Under the pieces are notes generated by a model. The model saw only the letters and a list, made by a program, of their open reading frames with translations, was not told the origin of the DNA and did no database searches. A DNA stretch of 64,000 nt from Gorsachius magnificus (Eukaryota; Chordata; Aves; Pelecaniformes; Ardeidae): NCBI GenBank assembly GCA_034008185.1, contig CM067084.1, forward strand, positions 41,243,099 through 41,307,098. The letters are read 5' to 3'. Shown here in pieces: positions 31,531 to 46,500 of the stretch; within the stretch, counting starts at the first letter, position 1; each line of letters begins with the position of its first letter. The translations under genes and the position numbers were made by a program.

Positions 31531-34500
31531 GATGTCTGCGGGAGCAAGGGCTGCAGGAAAGGGGGACAACCCAACCCGTCTGGATAATGTTGAAAATCAA
31601 AATGCTGTGCTTCAGAGAAATGCCACGCATGGTTTCCCCGCCGGGCTGTATTCGTAACGAGATGACAGCGCCCGGCTCCAGATTAAGCCCAGTCTGAGGA
31701 GGTCCCAGCCTGTGGGAAGCTGACACTGACTCTGTAGGTATCCAAGCACTCTGTCACAAGAGGGTAAAGCTGTCTTTTACCTTAAGCCAAACTGCTTGAA
31801 TGTGGTTGGCGCTACCTGTGCAGGCTGTGCAGCCGCTAAAAATGGATTGGGATGTATGCAGGCAGCCACAGGCAGGAGTCTGGCAGGCACCTGGTGTGTG
31901 CCGGTGCTGTCCTGCACCACTCTCATGCAATTCCTCCCTGACCTTGTGGCATCAGAAGAGGAGGATGGAGGGCCATCTTCAGCTGAGCATCAAGGCCAGT
32001 GGGATAAGCCATGGAGGTCTCTGTTTCCAGATGTTTGTAATCCTCCCATAGCCAGGCTTGGACCCTGCTCTTGATATCCTCTTCTGATCACTTCCATGCA
32101 GTAGTAACTGAAGGTCCTCTTCTCCTGGGAGGAGTAATCAGATGAAAGAGCGTTTGCTGAAACTTCCAGAAAAACATGGGTTAGGACTGCATCTCATTGC
32201 AGGGGGAGGGATACGTGAGGTGCACTATGGTGCACATCAAAAGCACGTCTCTAGCCTGCACAGGGAAAGATGAAAAGGAACAGCATCAGAGGGTTCAGCA
32301 ACAGAGAGGAAGACCCACTCCGGGGAGCTGGACTAGTTATGCCAAGGGCCTGGGCATCTGGACCCACCACCTTGCATGCAAAAAGAGGAGGGGTGGCTGC
32401 AGCTGTTGAACACGGATGCAGCCAGTGCTCAGGAGTGGTGCAGGCACAGATGAGACCAGGGCTGCTGACAGGGCTTCTTGGGTTCAGGGTCTCCAGTATG
32501 GAGAAATTGGAAGACAGTGGGGAAGATGCATCTGATGTTGTCAGGTTTGGCCAGAGTCAGGTGCCACCTGAGGGAATAGGTCAAGGAGTGTGTTTCTTAC
32601 TCATCCACTCACCCAGCAAAACATTTTCTTGATGGGAGGAGTTGTTTCAGTCATAGGACCTTGTTTGCCACTGACTTGTGACTTGTGCTAGCTTTACCCC
32701 ACTTACTATGCATTTGATTTTCCTTCTTTCCATGTTTAAGTACTGGTTTGAACACAACTGAGTGACTTTTATTTATTGGTTAATGATGGAGCAGTTAGAT
32801 AACTGAGTCCCCAATCTCATAAACTCCTTTAAGTTGGGTAGCATTCTGCTGCTCTCTGAATGCATGTCAGATCTGTGTGAGATGAATTTTTTTATTTGGA
32901 AAAGTCACATTTTTCTGTAGTCCTTCTGAAAGTGGCTACCCTTTCAGCCTCTTCAGGTTGCAGTGAACACAAGCTTGTGTTGCTGGAGACAGCTGTAGGA
33001 ATTTGGATGCCCACACACCTGCTGAAGAGGCAGTTTTGCTGGGACTTTTTCCTTCCAGCACTTCTACATCTTGATATGATCCCACTGCTGACAGTAAAGC
33101 CACCACATTATTTACTGTATGCCCTTTCCTGGGAGATCACTATCTCCCATGCTTGGTGTGGCCTGTGGTTGTCCTCCCATGCACTGTAGTTGTTCTGGGG
33201 ATAACTCAGCAGGGAGATGTAGCCATGTAGACTACCATGGGAAGTCTCCTGTTGCTCTTCACGGTCTGCAGCAGGTAGGATGCAAGGGCTTGCACCACCA
33301 CAGTGGTTAAAAGCAGTGCAGTTTCCTTCGGTTCAATGCTTCCTTGATGTCCCTTTCTTCCCTCCCCATCTCCCACTCTTGCAACCAATGCCCTGAGGAA
33401 GACAGCTGAGCTGTCAAGGGGAACTGCTTTTTCCAGCACCCGTGGCACACAGTCACTATCTGACCATAACCTCCTGATGGCCAGCGGGGAACTGTCCTCC
33501 AGCAGGTCAGGCTACCTTGCCCAGGGCTTGAAATAGCTGATACTGGCCCTTGCTTCCAGCATTAGGTGTACCCACCTGGTGTACCATTTGTGTCTCCAAC
33601 GCTGCAAGTTTGGCAAGCTTTTTGAACTGACTCTGCACCCTGGTGGCTAAGCTTGATGTCTTTGGTGCATACGCAAAACCAGCTAAGGTCTCTGGGAGAG
33701 AGAGGGAGAGCTCGCTTCAAATTTGTGCTTTAGCCAGCCTGGAGCAAGGTGTGAAATCCCAGTCTGGCAAGAGAGCATGTGGACTTCTGGAGGCATTTTT
33801 CCATTCCGCCTTTCCAATAGTGCTTGCACCAGCTGCATGCAGAGGACTGGTGCACTGAGTGGAGCAGGGACTATAATATAGGTCCTCCAGATGTGTACTC
33901 TAGCTCTAGATTAGCTATAAAGATCTCCCTAATTTACCTGAGATTAAATTATTATATAAAGATGAAAGCATGTAAAGAATAAATTTGAGAATGTTGTTAT
34001 TTTCTTCAATAATGCCTGCTGTAGATGAACACTGGCATTTTATACTTAGAACTACAGTGAGCACATTTTACTCCTATAAAATCATATCATCATTTAAAAA
34101 GAGGCAGCCTTCTACCGTAGAGCAAACAGAACTTTGGTATTGCTGATAGTTGTATCTGAACAGTGTAATCGGGGAAGCCTTGTAATCATGCCATTAGAAA
34201 TCTAAGATAAGATTAAATTGTACATTTTGGTAATTGCAGTCCCTCCCTCCACTGGGTTCAGTGGGATACAGGAATGGCTGAGACAAGCTGTGTGCCACAC
34301 AATGTAAGGTAACAGCAGATAAACAAAAGAAAAAAGGGAATTTTCCAAATATGATTGAGCAAAACAGCCATATTAGTGTGCCGGTCAACATAGATACATG
34401 AGGGGATGTTCCATTTAGAAATTAGCTTGGCATACTTCACATAAAGTAGAAAGGAAAATTTTGATTACAAGAAATGTCTTTTTTCAGTATGGTGCTGCTA

Positions 34501-37500
34501 CTCTTTTCTTTCTTCTTCTAAATTTCTAGACCCAAGTAAAATTAGATCTTGCATGAATATTAATGAGAAAATACTAAATTTATTACGATATATGTCTTCA
34601 GCATGCTATATTAACTCAATTTAAGTGTTTTCTGAAATATGAGCTGCATTTTAGCTTTATTTGTATCTGTTATCTGAGATTGTTACATTAGTCACTGTAA
34701 TCACATTATTCCCATCTGAAAGACTGCAATTCCAAGCTAGACCGGCACTGCTTTCTTGGTTGAGTAGAGTCCCAGGTTTTGGGAAAGATGTGGACACCTG
34801 AAAGACATGGATATGGCCTGCAACTCATCTTGGTGGGAGGGAGACGCAGAAATTGTATGGTCCTGGGAACTCCCAAATGTGCCGGACTGGTGGGGAGGAG
34901 GTGTTGCGGGAGGGGATGGGGGTTCCGGAACAGCTGGGGTCTAGTTCAAAATACTTTATTTGTTTATTTATTTAAACCAGCATACATTATTGCAGCAAGT
35001 GAGAAAGGACACACTTCTTTTGGTACCTGATCAGGGAGGGAGCTTGCTTTGTATCGGTCCTTTCAGAAACATCTTCCTCTGAACTGTGTCCTAGAGCATC
35101 ATGGCTTATATCATGGCTTATGTTTTGTTCGTGTTTCTCCTCCCTACCTTTTGAAATAACTCAAAATAAATTAAAAAAAATTAGGCACAAAGCTTGTGAT
35201 CTTATGGTGTTTTTTATTTGTACCTCATGATATCATGTAGTGATAATTATTTCTCCTCTGCATTTCTGGATTTGTTACTTTCCAGTTTTGTTGGTGGTTC
35301 CTTGTTGTCCTCTGCAAGTGTATGAATGGGAATGACCAATTGAATGTTATTCCTCACTATGCCTTATCTTTTAAGGCATGGGGTTACAAAAGTAACTTGT
35401 TTTTACACCTTTACTGTGACCTCTTTCTTTGCTCCTCCCAGAGGTGGGAAAATTCTTGTCTTGTTGAGGAAGACTTCCTCTGCAGTGATCACCTTTTGCC
35501 ACTCACTTCTGAGGGAAATTCCTTCCTGAACTATATCATAGACATACCCCGTAAGTGAAACAAAAACACAGATTATGTGGTCGCTATAGTATTATCTTAC
35601 ACAAGTGCAAATATGATTCTTCTTGAAATTAACAACGTCTTTTGTGGTTTCATTTTCTCTTTAAGGTTCTCTTGGCTTTGCAGTATATTCTTTTGATGTA
35701 AAGATCTCTCCCTGTCCTACAGCATGTATGTGGACAGTTTCTGCATGTACTTGTGGTTACGTTGAAAGTGTTGTTGCTCAGGCTCTTCAGTGATGTGTGC
35801 CACAGAAAGCCTAGCTGCACGGATATACTAAGTCAAGGGCAGATATGTCTGCATAAATTATTGGCAGCTGAGGAGAGGGTGAAATCCACACCTCTTGTGA
35901 TCAGAAGGGAAAATTACGCAATGAAGTCACATAAAACTGGTTTCAGAGGGTTGGGCACCATTGCTTAAATGTTGCCAAGCTCTTTAGGACATGAAGAAAT
36001 AAAAGGGCTAGTGAAAGAGCCTCTGTCTCCATCCCTCCTCCCAGCAACTTGCACAAAAAACTTTCCGTGTGTAAGATGAGGCCATCTGAGAGCACTTCTT
36101 CAGATAAAAGAATTTTGGTTCCTTTCCTTTTCTGCATGCCCCACTGCTTCCCTGCCCCATGATTTCCTATACAATTCCTTCTAGCTACTGAAAACTGGAG
36201 ACAGGGTATTGCTTCAGAGGACACTGGTGAGGTGAAACTCTAGGCTGGAAATGAAGAGTTAGTGAGCCAGGAATAGACGGATCTCAGTTCTCTGTTGAAG
36301 CCTAAGAGGGTTTTTGTCTTCAGACAGAAATATTGGATGACAAATGGATTAGTGGGGACCCTGGGTGAGCCAAAGGCCTAAGGGTCAAAACAATTGGTTT
36401 ACAGTTACCTTAACAATGTCAGATGCCTCAGACTCTTTAATTCTTTCCCTTTCTATGCCAAATAATCTTATTTCTTTCAACTTTCCATTGTATGAAACAA
36501 TGAGCATTTCTCTAATCGCCTCTGCTGACCTCGCCTGGCCCATAGCTCTCCAGCTGAATAAACTGAGATAAGGCAATAAAAAAAAAATCTACACCACTAA
36601 CTAGCTTTTGAAACATCAGTGTTTACCATTCACTGCATGAACTGACTATCGGACATTATACCACCATGGAAACAATCTACAACTGCATGTCACGAATGTA
36701 AAATAATAACAGGCACAGAATATAGTGCTGAATTGCACATGAATGAGAAGATACTGGGAATGCTGTGTGACCTTCAGCAAGATTCAGTGTTTATGTCAGT
36801 GAGAAAGGTGAGCCAAATTATTCATGAGGGTGAAAGGGGGAGAAAAGATATGTGATCTTGGAGCAGTTAGAATTATGTTATTCTTGTGGGAAAAAATAAA
36901 GATATCACGTTAATGTTACCATTTCTGTTACACTCTCACAGACTCAGAATTTTAGGAATGTGTCAAGCTTTGTGTGTATTATCCAGATGCAAAAAGATGA
37001 TAGGATTTTAAAGCATCTGTCGATACAGTTTTTATTCCTTTTTGGTTTTCTATTTTTATAAAGCAAATGCTTTCCGAAACAAGGCGAATCAATAGGTGTG
37101 AATTGTCAATAAGGTGGTGATAGGACGGGGGAAACTTTTTAGGAATATAATGTAATCACGCATTAATATGTAAAAACCAAAAAAACATGACAACAAACTA
37201 TTAAGGATTTTATAAAATAAAAATAAAACCCAAAACTATTTCCAGTGACACAGTCCAAAGCTATGTCCTTTAGTGACACTCTACACTTATCAGAGGAAGT
37301 TAAGTATATTATTGCAGGAAATAATAGGAAATGTGACTTTGAAGATAGTATTTATCACTAAGAATGAGAATTCCATTTTTCTGCATGATCTGCAATTTGT
37401 CCTGGCACTGAAGATGTGCCAGGTGGGGCCTTTTTACTTTTCAGAAGCCCTATGTGTTGTCAGCCCATGGATTTTCTTACAAGATCTTCACAAAAGAAAG

Positions 37501-40500
37501 CAGGTAACCTCTTTTTACAAATAAATATAGTGTTTCCACTAATCCTCTAATTCCACAATATAATAGTGAAATTAAATATGTGAGTAATTTCAATGAGGCA
37601 AGCCAAACCCGGTACAGACTGACTGAGAAGCAAAAGTATCGGGTGTCTGATGTCTGAATCTTTTCTGCTCAAGAAAACCATACAAAATGTGGACTGGTAT
37701 GTTTTTCCTACAGCCGTTTCATTTCACCTGCAATGTACAGAGGTTTGACATTTGTGGTAGTCCACAAATGATTTCAGAAAGTGTTGATGCAACCAGAATG
37801 ACCACATTTATATCCATCTCATGGAAATCCAGTTATCCGTCAAGGAGATGCCCATGCAATCTTGGGACACTTAGAAGGGAATTCACTTGCTAGAGTCATT
37901 GTAAGTGTTTGAAGTACAGTGGGGTGCTTCCTACTGCTTTGGCTGGAAAAGCAGATTCAGAGAATTGTAGTTTGAAGACGCCGAAGCCTCGTCCATTTGC
38001 AGCCAGTTATTATTAATGCATACTGGGCTGAGCAATTCAGTTCCCGGCACATAAAAAAACATTTTGGAGATCCCCAGGGTGCATCAGGCTTCCCACCTGG
38101 CTGTTTCTGAGGGGATTCCTGACCTGTGAAGGTGTTCTCCACCCACTGAGGTCATGATTTCTCATATTGACAAAAGCAGCACAAAATTCCCTTCTTGGAG
38201 TGCTCTTCTTTTGCTCAGTTCCTAGAAAGAGGCAAACACTACACTGCCCGGCTGAACCAATCTTGGTTCCGAAAGCCACTTTTGCTGATCGCTTTCATTA
38301 ATATTTGTGAGGGCTTTTTGCCTTTCCCATGGTTTTATTCTACAGCCAGCAATTCCAGTAGATTCTCACATTAAATACTGTGCTTTCTGTCCTGTCAGTT
38401 TTGTGATAGAAACAGTTGTTTAAAGGAAGTTGATTTTTAACAAAGCTAGTTTTTAATACTGTATTGAGGTTAAAAATTTTTAACTACCTTAAAATATAAC
38501 TTCTACATTTCCCAGCTTGCATTAGATCAATTAAACCAGCATGTGTTTATGCCCTTTCAGATATTAGTTCATTCTGCTAATTAAATATACTTAACCAGTA
38601 CTTGATCCAGCAGCCCTTGCAACTTGATATTTTCAGCTTTGTTACAAGGTAACCCTGCCATCTGCTGGGAAGTCTTTAGTAATGGTTTTTGGTCTGTAAA
38701 ATTGGGGTGGAGATGTCCACAGTTTTTACCTACAAGGAAGGCCACCTCTATTCTGAAAAACACAGACTGATTTCCTGTTGTTCAGGGGAAACATGCATCT
38801 GAAATGCACAGATAACGAGTTACCTGGGAAGGGATGAAATATATAGTAAACAAGAGCTTTTCCTTTCCCTCTCGCAGTCAACCTTTTCTCCATCAAAGGT
38901 TTCACATCTCTCATCCTTCCCTCTAGCTAATCTTTGGGTTGTGTCCCAGGACTAGGGAGGATGGCTGGGGAGTCGCCTGGCTTCCCAGTTCTCTGCATGC
39001 TCAGAAAGGTTGGGAGCTCGGAGGTGGGCAGTTGGGGTGCACAGCTCCTTTGATGGCTCAGAGATTTCATGCATGTGGGTCTGATTTCCAGTTGAGTGTG
39101 CATCTGGACACTGGGGATCACAAGATATTCATCCGGAGAGATGGAAGAAGCAAGCATCTGGATAAACCAACTGTGGTAGCCCAGCTGTGCTAGGGCAGCT
39201 ATGCGTGTTTCTGTGTTGCCAGTCTTGGCTTGCAGGTGATGCTGTGGAAGAGGCTCCGAGGCTACCTGGTCCAATTTTGTCCTCTTCTCTGTAAGTGACT
39301 TTCCAGCTGGTAGACTGCTGGCATCTGGCAATATGGGGTCAAGTAAAAGGTGAAGGCTTTTCTTGGCTTTCCAAGCTCATGTTTTTCTTTCTCTGTGTAT
39401 CTATGTAGCTGAGAGGTGCAAAGTTCTTGTAACACAGTCAGACATACACTGGTTTTGGAAACAAAAGCCAACGCAAAAAGAGTAAAGCAAAGTTTGTCCC
39501 ATAAAAGAGTTGAAGGAATTCATAAATCATCTGGTATTGGTTTGCAAGGACGGGAGGCTATGTCCCTGTTTAATCAAGCACCACGCAGAGATTCCCAGCT
39601 AAAACTGTTTGTATACTGGGTCTGGTACCCCTTAGCACAATACAGGCAACTTTACCAGCTCAGCTACAGCCTTATGTGTTGCATAACATTCAGTCCCAGT
39701 GAATAAAAACCACCTTAGCTGTGCTTAGCAGGACATGCACAGTGCTCGGTCAGACTCCTGTCCAGACATCTTGGGTGGCGTCATTGTATGGGGCTTCCTG
39801 CAGAAGGTGCCAGGTGAGATGTGCCAGCACCTGGCAGTGCAGCTATGCCTAACTACAACTGGCTTAGCAACCACCACGGCTTCCCATTAGCAAGCAGAAG
39901 TTTCTCCAGCACGATTTTTAAGTGTAAACAGCTTTGCAAATTAAGTATATTAAGCATCTGCTTCGGTTTTGGTTTTAAGACTAGATTAAAAAGGTGAGTA
40001 ATTTTAAGGATTATCATGTAATGGCAGAAATGTAATCAAAGTCTCATTAGAGCTCTCTTTCCTCCACATACTATTTTTCAAAAGAGATGATACTTCTTGG
40101 TAGGAGACACTTCTATTATGGGGGAAATGATGTAACTTTCTCTTCACTAGCATAAAAGACCAAATGGTTATCTACTCTATCTTAAAATTGTCATTTGACA
40201 GCTCACCTCCTCATTGAAGACTTTGAATAGGGTTGGTATTACTCTCAGATACCAAAAGAAAAAGTAATTGATATCAGAACGTTGTCTGGATGTTAATAAT
40301 ATTTCAGCTTTACTTATGTTGAAAAAATAATTTATTCCCACCATATATTAAGAAGGGATGAAGCTTGGCACAATCATAGGCTTACTTAAATTTAATTTCA
40401 AAACCATTTTAGCTTGTTTAGTCTTATGGAGGATTGTCTCTTACAACACAATAGATAGCAGTTTGGGATGGCAAGGTTTTAAAGCCCCAGATACAGGATA

Positions 40501-43500
40501 TCATTTATCTAGGACTGAAATGGGATGAACTGCAGAAGGTAATGCATCAGGGATGGGACCACTGGGATCAGCCTTTGGGCTTTGCAGAAGAATCCTTTGC
40601 ATTAGGCATAAACAGGAGTAGTTTTGCAGGTTGAGGACACAGGAACTCCTCAAGCTGGTCACGATCAGAAGACAAAAAAGAAGGACATTTTTGGTGATTG
40701 CTATTGAAATCAGTTCTAATTTTCTGCTTCAGCACTGAACCAGCACTGCTTGTACTTAGGCTGAGAGAGGGGTGGGATGGGGTGGGACAAGGTACTGTGA
40801 TGTGGAGTGGGACAAGGTACCTCCCTGCAAACACTACGTCTCCTTCATGCAGTCAGCCAAGTGATGTGGGTTGGGTTCTTTTCCTTCCTCCAGCTTCAAT
40901 ACATCTCTGCATTTTACATCAAAGTATTTCTTGAACAAAAGCAGGACAATTTCAGCCATGGCTAGATCCTAAAGGGAACCAAAAACATTCTGGTTTAAAT
41001 TCTCCTGTCACATCATGATACAGTGTGTGGGACTGTCGTAGGAAAAGTCTCTTTCACCTCCATTGCATTTCACCTCCTCAAAGACCAGCTACTGTCTACC
41101 CTATGCAGAACATGTTACTCTTTGCCTACATACTTCCTTTTTTTCTTCTGATAGTTTTTAAAAGCTCATTAAAACTGCTTCTTCTTTTTCACAATCTATT
41201 TCACAGAGCTTTGATATTTATGCATTATAAAACTTTCCTTTTGTGTACAACACAGGTTGATTTTACTGCCTACTCTTATTGTTCCCGAGCCTGCATTAAC
41301 GAGACACTGTAGGAGAAATCCTAACGGATACTGGCAGATTGCCTAAGAGGGAGAAAGTGGTACCATCTGCTAGAATAAATAAAATTGCAAGAAATTCCAG
41401 GACTCATAGACTGCCATAATATTGGTTGTTGCAGACTTAAATAGGGTAATTCTTGCTTGCAGAAAGCTTCCTATGTACTTTTTAGAATAGACAGATGTAT
41501 TAAACTTCTTTGAAAAACAGGAAGAACAGAGCAGAGTATCCACCTCCCCAGCCTCCCACCAGTAACCTTTCCTGCTGCAAAGGTGGGAATGGCTGCTGTG
41601 AATAAATTGAGCATGGTCAGGAAAGGGTAACCACAATAATTCCAACTGGCAGAATAAAGAGGGTATATCTGGTATTTCTTCTGTGTTCTATAGAATTTTA
41701 TTCTGTCTTTTATTTTCATTTGTGTCAAATACCCATCACCTTTAGCACTTGCACTGATCAGCAGTGAGTTGTCTGTTCTCATTTGCAGTGGAAATGCACT
41801 GGAGGGAAGAAAGGCAGTGGCAGGGGCACTACACCCTGAATCGCTCTTTCCCCCATTCTTTATGCACTTCCGAGGCAGGAGTCATCTTAGATAAACCCAG
41901 CTGGTGTGAGCCATGTCCAGCCACCTCCCAGGTGTGGTGGGGCAAACATGTTGAAGCTATCCACATCAGGTATTCGGTGGGAGATGTTGCTGTGCATTTC
42001 AAGCAAATAGGTAATTCAAGGTAACTGATTCCTCACAGCAACAGGAGCACACGTCTTTCTCTTCACCGCACATGAACTGAAATGTGGGTTATTGGTTTCT
42101 TTTTGCATGATATATATAGCCCATGTATTGATGACAAGTAGTTGTTGAAAGTATTTGTAGCTCTGCAGAAATGAAGCACTTCCACTCGTGGTGTTTATTG
42201 TTTGATGAAAGATACATAATTTTGCTTGAGGAGTTTATTTCTGGAGTCCAGAGAACAGCTTAATCACTTTAGAAGGCTAATTTATGAAACTGCTGGAAAA
42301 TATCACAGTAACTAAGATGTGTACAGCGTGGCTCCTAAAATCAAGCAGTATTTAAGCATAAAAAGTAAGAAAATTATTTGATAGTAGTTCTATTATTTAA
42401 AAAAAATTAAATAGGAAATCAAGATGTATTAGAAAAAACAGTACTCTATTCTTTCTTATTTTATTTGGAAAGTATAAATTGGGGAAAAATTAGCTGTAAT
42501 ATCTATTGATTTTAAAGTCAACTGAGACTTTTAAAATGTAAAAATTAAATGGTTATTCACTCAAATGTTATTTATTCTCATAAAGATAACACAAACTGCC
42601 AGTTCATCTGAGTGGGGATTTCCTGTTGTTTGTTTGGAAATAGTTTATGAAGACATTTTCAAAACTGAACATTTTCTTTTGAAACATCATTATTAAAAAT
42701 GACTAAGATGTTAAGGAAAAGGGACTCTGTGCTGCAAAAGAGATTTAACTTTGGTGGCATTTCTTTATGGAATGTAAGGCCAAGCTCATCAGACTTGCTT
42801 AGGTCCTGTGTAGAGGTACAGATGCTGCTGGGTGGTTGCAGGCTGCTCTCATGGTTTTCCTCTCCCTCATATGCTGTGCAAGGAGGATTGAAAATGCTCA
42901 GATTTTATGTGGGGAATATAGAACTCATCCTTTTGGGCCTGCTCTTTCATATTTTAGGATCTCAGACCCCTAGAAAAAGTGTATGAAGCCACAGGGTGTA
43001 TGCAGCCACTTTCTTTAGTGTTACAAACCTTAGGGCTGACAGGTAGTGGCACTGCTGAGCAGCCAGTATTTCTTTCTCATTGGGGCTCTCAAGTCACACG
43101 TCTGGGGGCTGGATGCTCTGAACTCCTCAACTCTCAGTAAGGTGGGGTGTATCCTTGAGCAAATTGATTAAACTCTTTGCCCTGCGCTACGGTTTATACA
43201 CAAGTAAAACTGAGGTAATAGATTCATAATTAGGTTACAGAGACACTTTCAGGAGGTCATTGCTGGATGTTCTGTTGTTTGCATGTACTGTGTAAAATAT
43301 TATTATTTGGAGATATTGTGCAATTCTTGGTAGTTACTGAAGGTAAGATTGTTACACAAGAGAATTTATTTTGATCTCTTCATACAGTTTCCCTTACAGT
43401 TTCTGATAGTGTCCTAAAATCCTGCTGTTAAAAATATAGGAAAAAGCAGATGGAACAAGTATTGTAAAAGAAGAGAAACTGGAGTTGACTTGATCCAAAT

Positions 43501-46500
43501 ACCAGCAACTAACATACTGGCTGTTAATATCAAACTGTAATACTGTACTTGTAAGGAACTTTAGGCATTTCATGTGTTAAAACCCCCAGAAAAACTTCCA
43601 TTTTGCTCCCCTCCATGCCATTCCACTTGAGCCTTCATTCTCTCAAGTCATGATTGACTTGACTTGCTTGTTTAAGATGGCATGTAGGCTGATGTCTTAC
43701 ACTTCAGAACTTATACTTTAATGAAGCAATTTGTCAGTGTCTGAAATGACCCTGCTCTGAAATGAACTGAATAATCAGTCAGAGGGAGCAGGGGAGAAAT
43801 AGGTGGCACTTCTACTTGCCTAGGACAGTCTCCAACATCTGGAATCAGCAAACACAACAATGTCTCTGAAAGCTGACTGGTGTGATGCACAAATTGTATA
43901 TGAGCTAGAGATAGATGGTTCAGCTCTGGAGAAAAGCATATGAAAGCAGTGAAGTATATCAGGAAAACTGCACTGATTAGTCATGTTGCATTTGCTCCCT
44001 TCCCTTGGGCCGATGGGTGATCTTGCTCTGCACCTTCTGAGCAACAGAGCTTGGCATGGCAGACACACAGTGCTGGCTCTGTCCTGCTCATCTCACCTGC
44101 ACCGTATGCTTTGCATCAAAACAGCTCAGAGAACATTGTAGTAATAATCTGTATAGCTCAAAGTCACCAGGCATTAACAATTATGAATTTGCCAGTATTG
44201 TAAACATGAATTTGACTTCATACAAATAATGAAAATAACCACATGCTAGTGAGGGGTTAAAGATGGTGGCTTTTTGGATGGGCCCATTAGGTAGAGAGAA
44301 AGCTAACCATGTGCCATTATCTTGCTTTTTGGTACTCAAGCTGGTGTTGGTCATTGTAGGCAAATCCATTTTCTGCCTGGGCCAACTGACTGTGTGAATG
44401 TCTACAAGTCCATCACTACCACATCTGGAACTGCTGAGATCTCCAATGCCTTGGCTTGGCTACTACTAACCACTTTGATTCTCACATCCAAACATCCCTT
44501 GGACTTTCTGACCCACAGGGTGAGAGCAAATAAGTATTTCCAGAGTATTCCTATGGCAGAGGAAAGGAGGGCATGTGTTCATGTGTGCTGTGTCAGCTGC
44601 CTGAGCAGTCTTGAGAGTTCAAACCTACCAGCAGAGCTTCTAGCTTAGTCCTCAGAGATAGCCAGCCTTGCTAGAATGGTACTACCCTCAAGCTAACAAG
44701 TCTTCTCTTTCAGTTTATGCACGTCACCACTCTAATGCGGCTTCACTGCTGCCAGTTTCAAGGCGAATCACCTCTGCTAGTTGGGGGATGTGCTCCATCC
44801 CCTGTAGCCATTGTCTCCTCAATCAAGTCATAAGGTTGCCAGAGCAAGGCTGCAGATCCCTGTGTGCAGCTAAAAGACATTGCTTCTAGCAGTGAATACT
44901 AGTTATGATCCAGTCTGGATTTTACTCCCTAAGCCCCCAACTGTAAAATGAAGATTTTATTTACATAGTAGGCATGTTTTGAAAATACCTATATTGCATA
45001 TTATCCAGCATTCCAATACTGTGGTAGTCTCCAACAAGCAGAAGCAATGCTGTTTCTGATTTTGTTCAGGATACCACTTCTCAGGTCTTTGTGATTTCAA
45101 GTAATTACTGACATGCAAGATCACATACCAGCTTTAGGCTTTTAAGAGAGTTTTTAATAGCTAATCTCACCACTACCTGGCATCTCCTTTCTCTCTCCTG
45201 GAATTATACTGATCCAGGCTCAAAGTGAAAAGAATTAGCTATAATGTCATGACAACACCACATGTGATTATAGGCTATAAATAACTAACTAAAGGGTTAT
45301 CACAGACCCTCTCGGCTGATGGACAGAAGAGGTCATGGCCAACGGGAGCTGGGAAAGAGGCTACTTCCTTCATTTAAATGAGTTAAACCCAAAGAACAAA
45401 TTTAGAGTAAATGAATGCGTTTGTGTTGGATGTGCAAGCCAGCTCCAGTGGGGGCATAAACCCAAAGTTGTTAACTGCATTTCAGTTGCCAGATAATTGG
45501 AAAATGGATGTAAATATTTGACAGTGGTGCAGTGCAACCACTGCTAAGTGTCAGTTTATATGACTTGGGTACTCATCAGTTGTTTAAAACAAAGCATTTG
45601 CATGTGAAGGCAAACAAAAGTGAGGATTTGACAAGATTCAGCAGGATGAAAATTAAACAGTCATCAGCTTTAGTTTTCCTCACAACACTCATTTTTTTTC
45701 TGACAAGCTTAGGTATAAGGGCTATCCCTTCTCTGCCATCTGTGAAGATTATGCCTCCTTGTGTCAGAAGCTTCATTTGAGCTTTACACAGCTTCAGATA
45801 AGTAATTGCAAGTGTTTGGGCTAGATTCTGACAAATAACCCATACAACTATTTATGGAAATAACTGAGGGGTTTTCTATTTTGCGGATGTATCATTCCTG
45901 TTCAGTAGTGGAGGAAGAGTTAGGTGCTGCTTTGGTTATTGTACGAAAGTCTCTTGCCAATACAACAGTGAAGGAGGATATATTGTAGACCTAGAAAACT
46001 CCTGGAAAGCCCTTTCTGCTAATTGAAAAGCGATCCACAGTGACTGTAGGATTAGGAATGTGTGTCTAATTTTGTCCTGGAAGAAAGTAAGTCAATGGCT
46101 TGGTTACAAGTGTAACTGGTGTTAGAACAAAAATTGAAGATGGAAAGAAAGCTAAGATTGTTGCCAGGATATTTCTTAGACTTTTAGAACAGCTGTTTTT
46201 TTTTCTCCACTCTAACGTTGGGTTTTTTCTAGTTTCCTTTTGTTTTTTGCATAATGTTTGTAAATTGCATAATGTTCCCAAGTATTTATAAAGAAAAAGT
46301 AATCAATAAATTAATTTGGGGGATTCCAACAACCAGCAAGCTCACACCATTTAAAATTCTCTGTAGTCTGTGTAAATACATTTTTCATACTGGCTGAAAG
46401 AAGCCAGTGGAAATGCTGTTATTGGAGACAGCACTTTTGAATACCTGAGTGTGGTCCCTTCCAGGCTGATGGTGTCCTTGTAATATTATATTCATACTTC

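Noticed and set aside
30678..31657. Several long open frames on both strands (up to 310 codons).
   Set aside because: They lie in the CpG island, where stop codons are rare, and are rich in Arg, Ala, Pro and Gly in all frames with no known domain. Only the short minus-strand uORF is kept, as a hypothesis.
37749..37770. A 9-bp inverted repeat (CATTTGTGG with 4-base loop).
   Set aside because: A stem of nine is expected a few times by chance in this much DNA.
38927..39331. A 134-codon minus-strand frame.
   Set aside because: Composition is unremarkable, no domain is recognised, and a plus-strand frame overlaps it.
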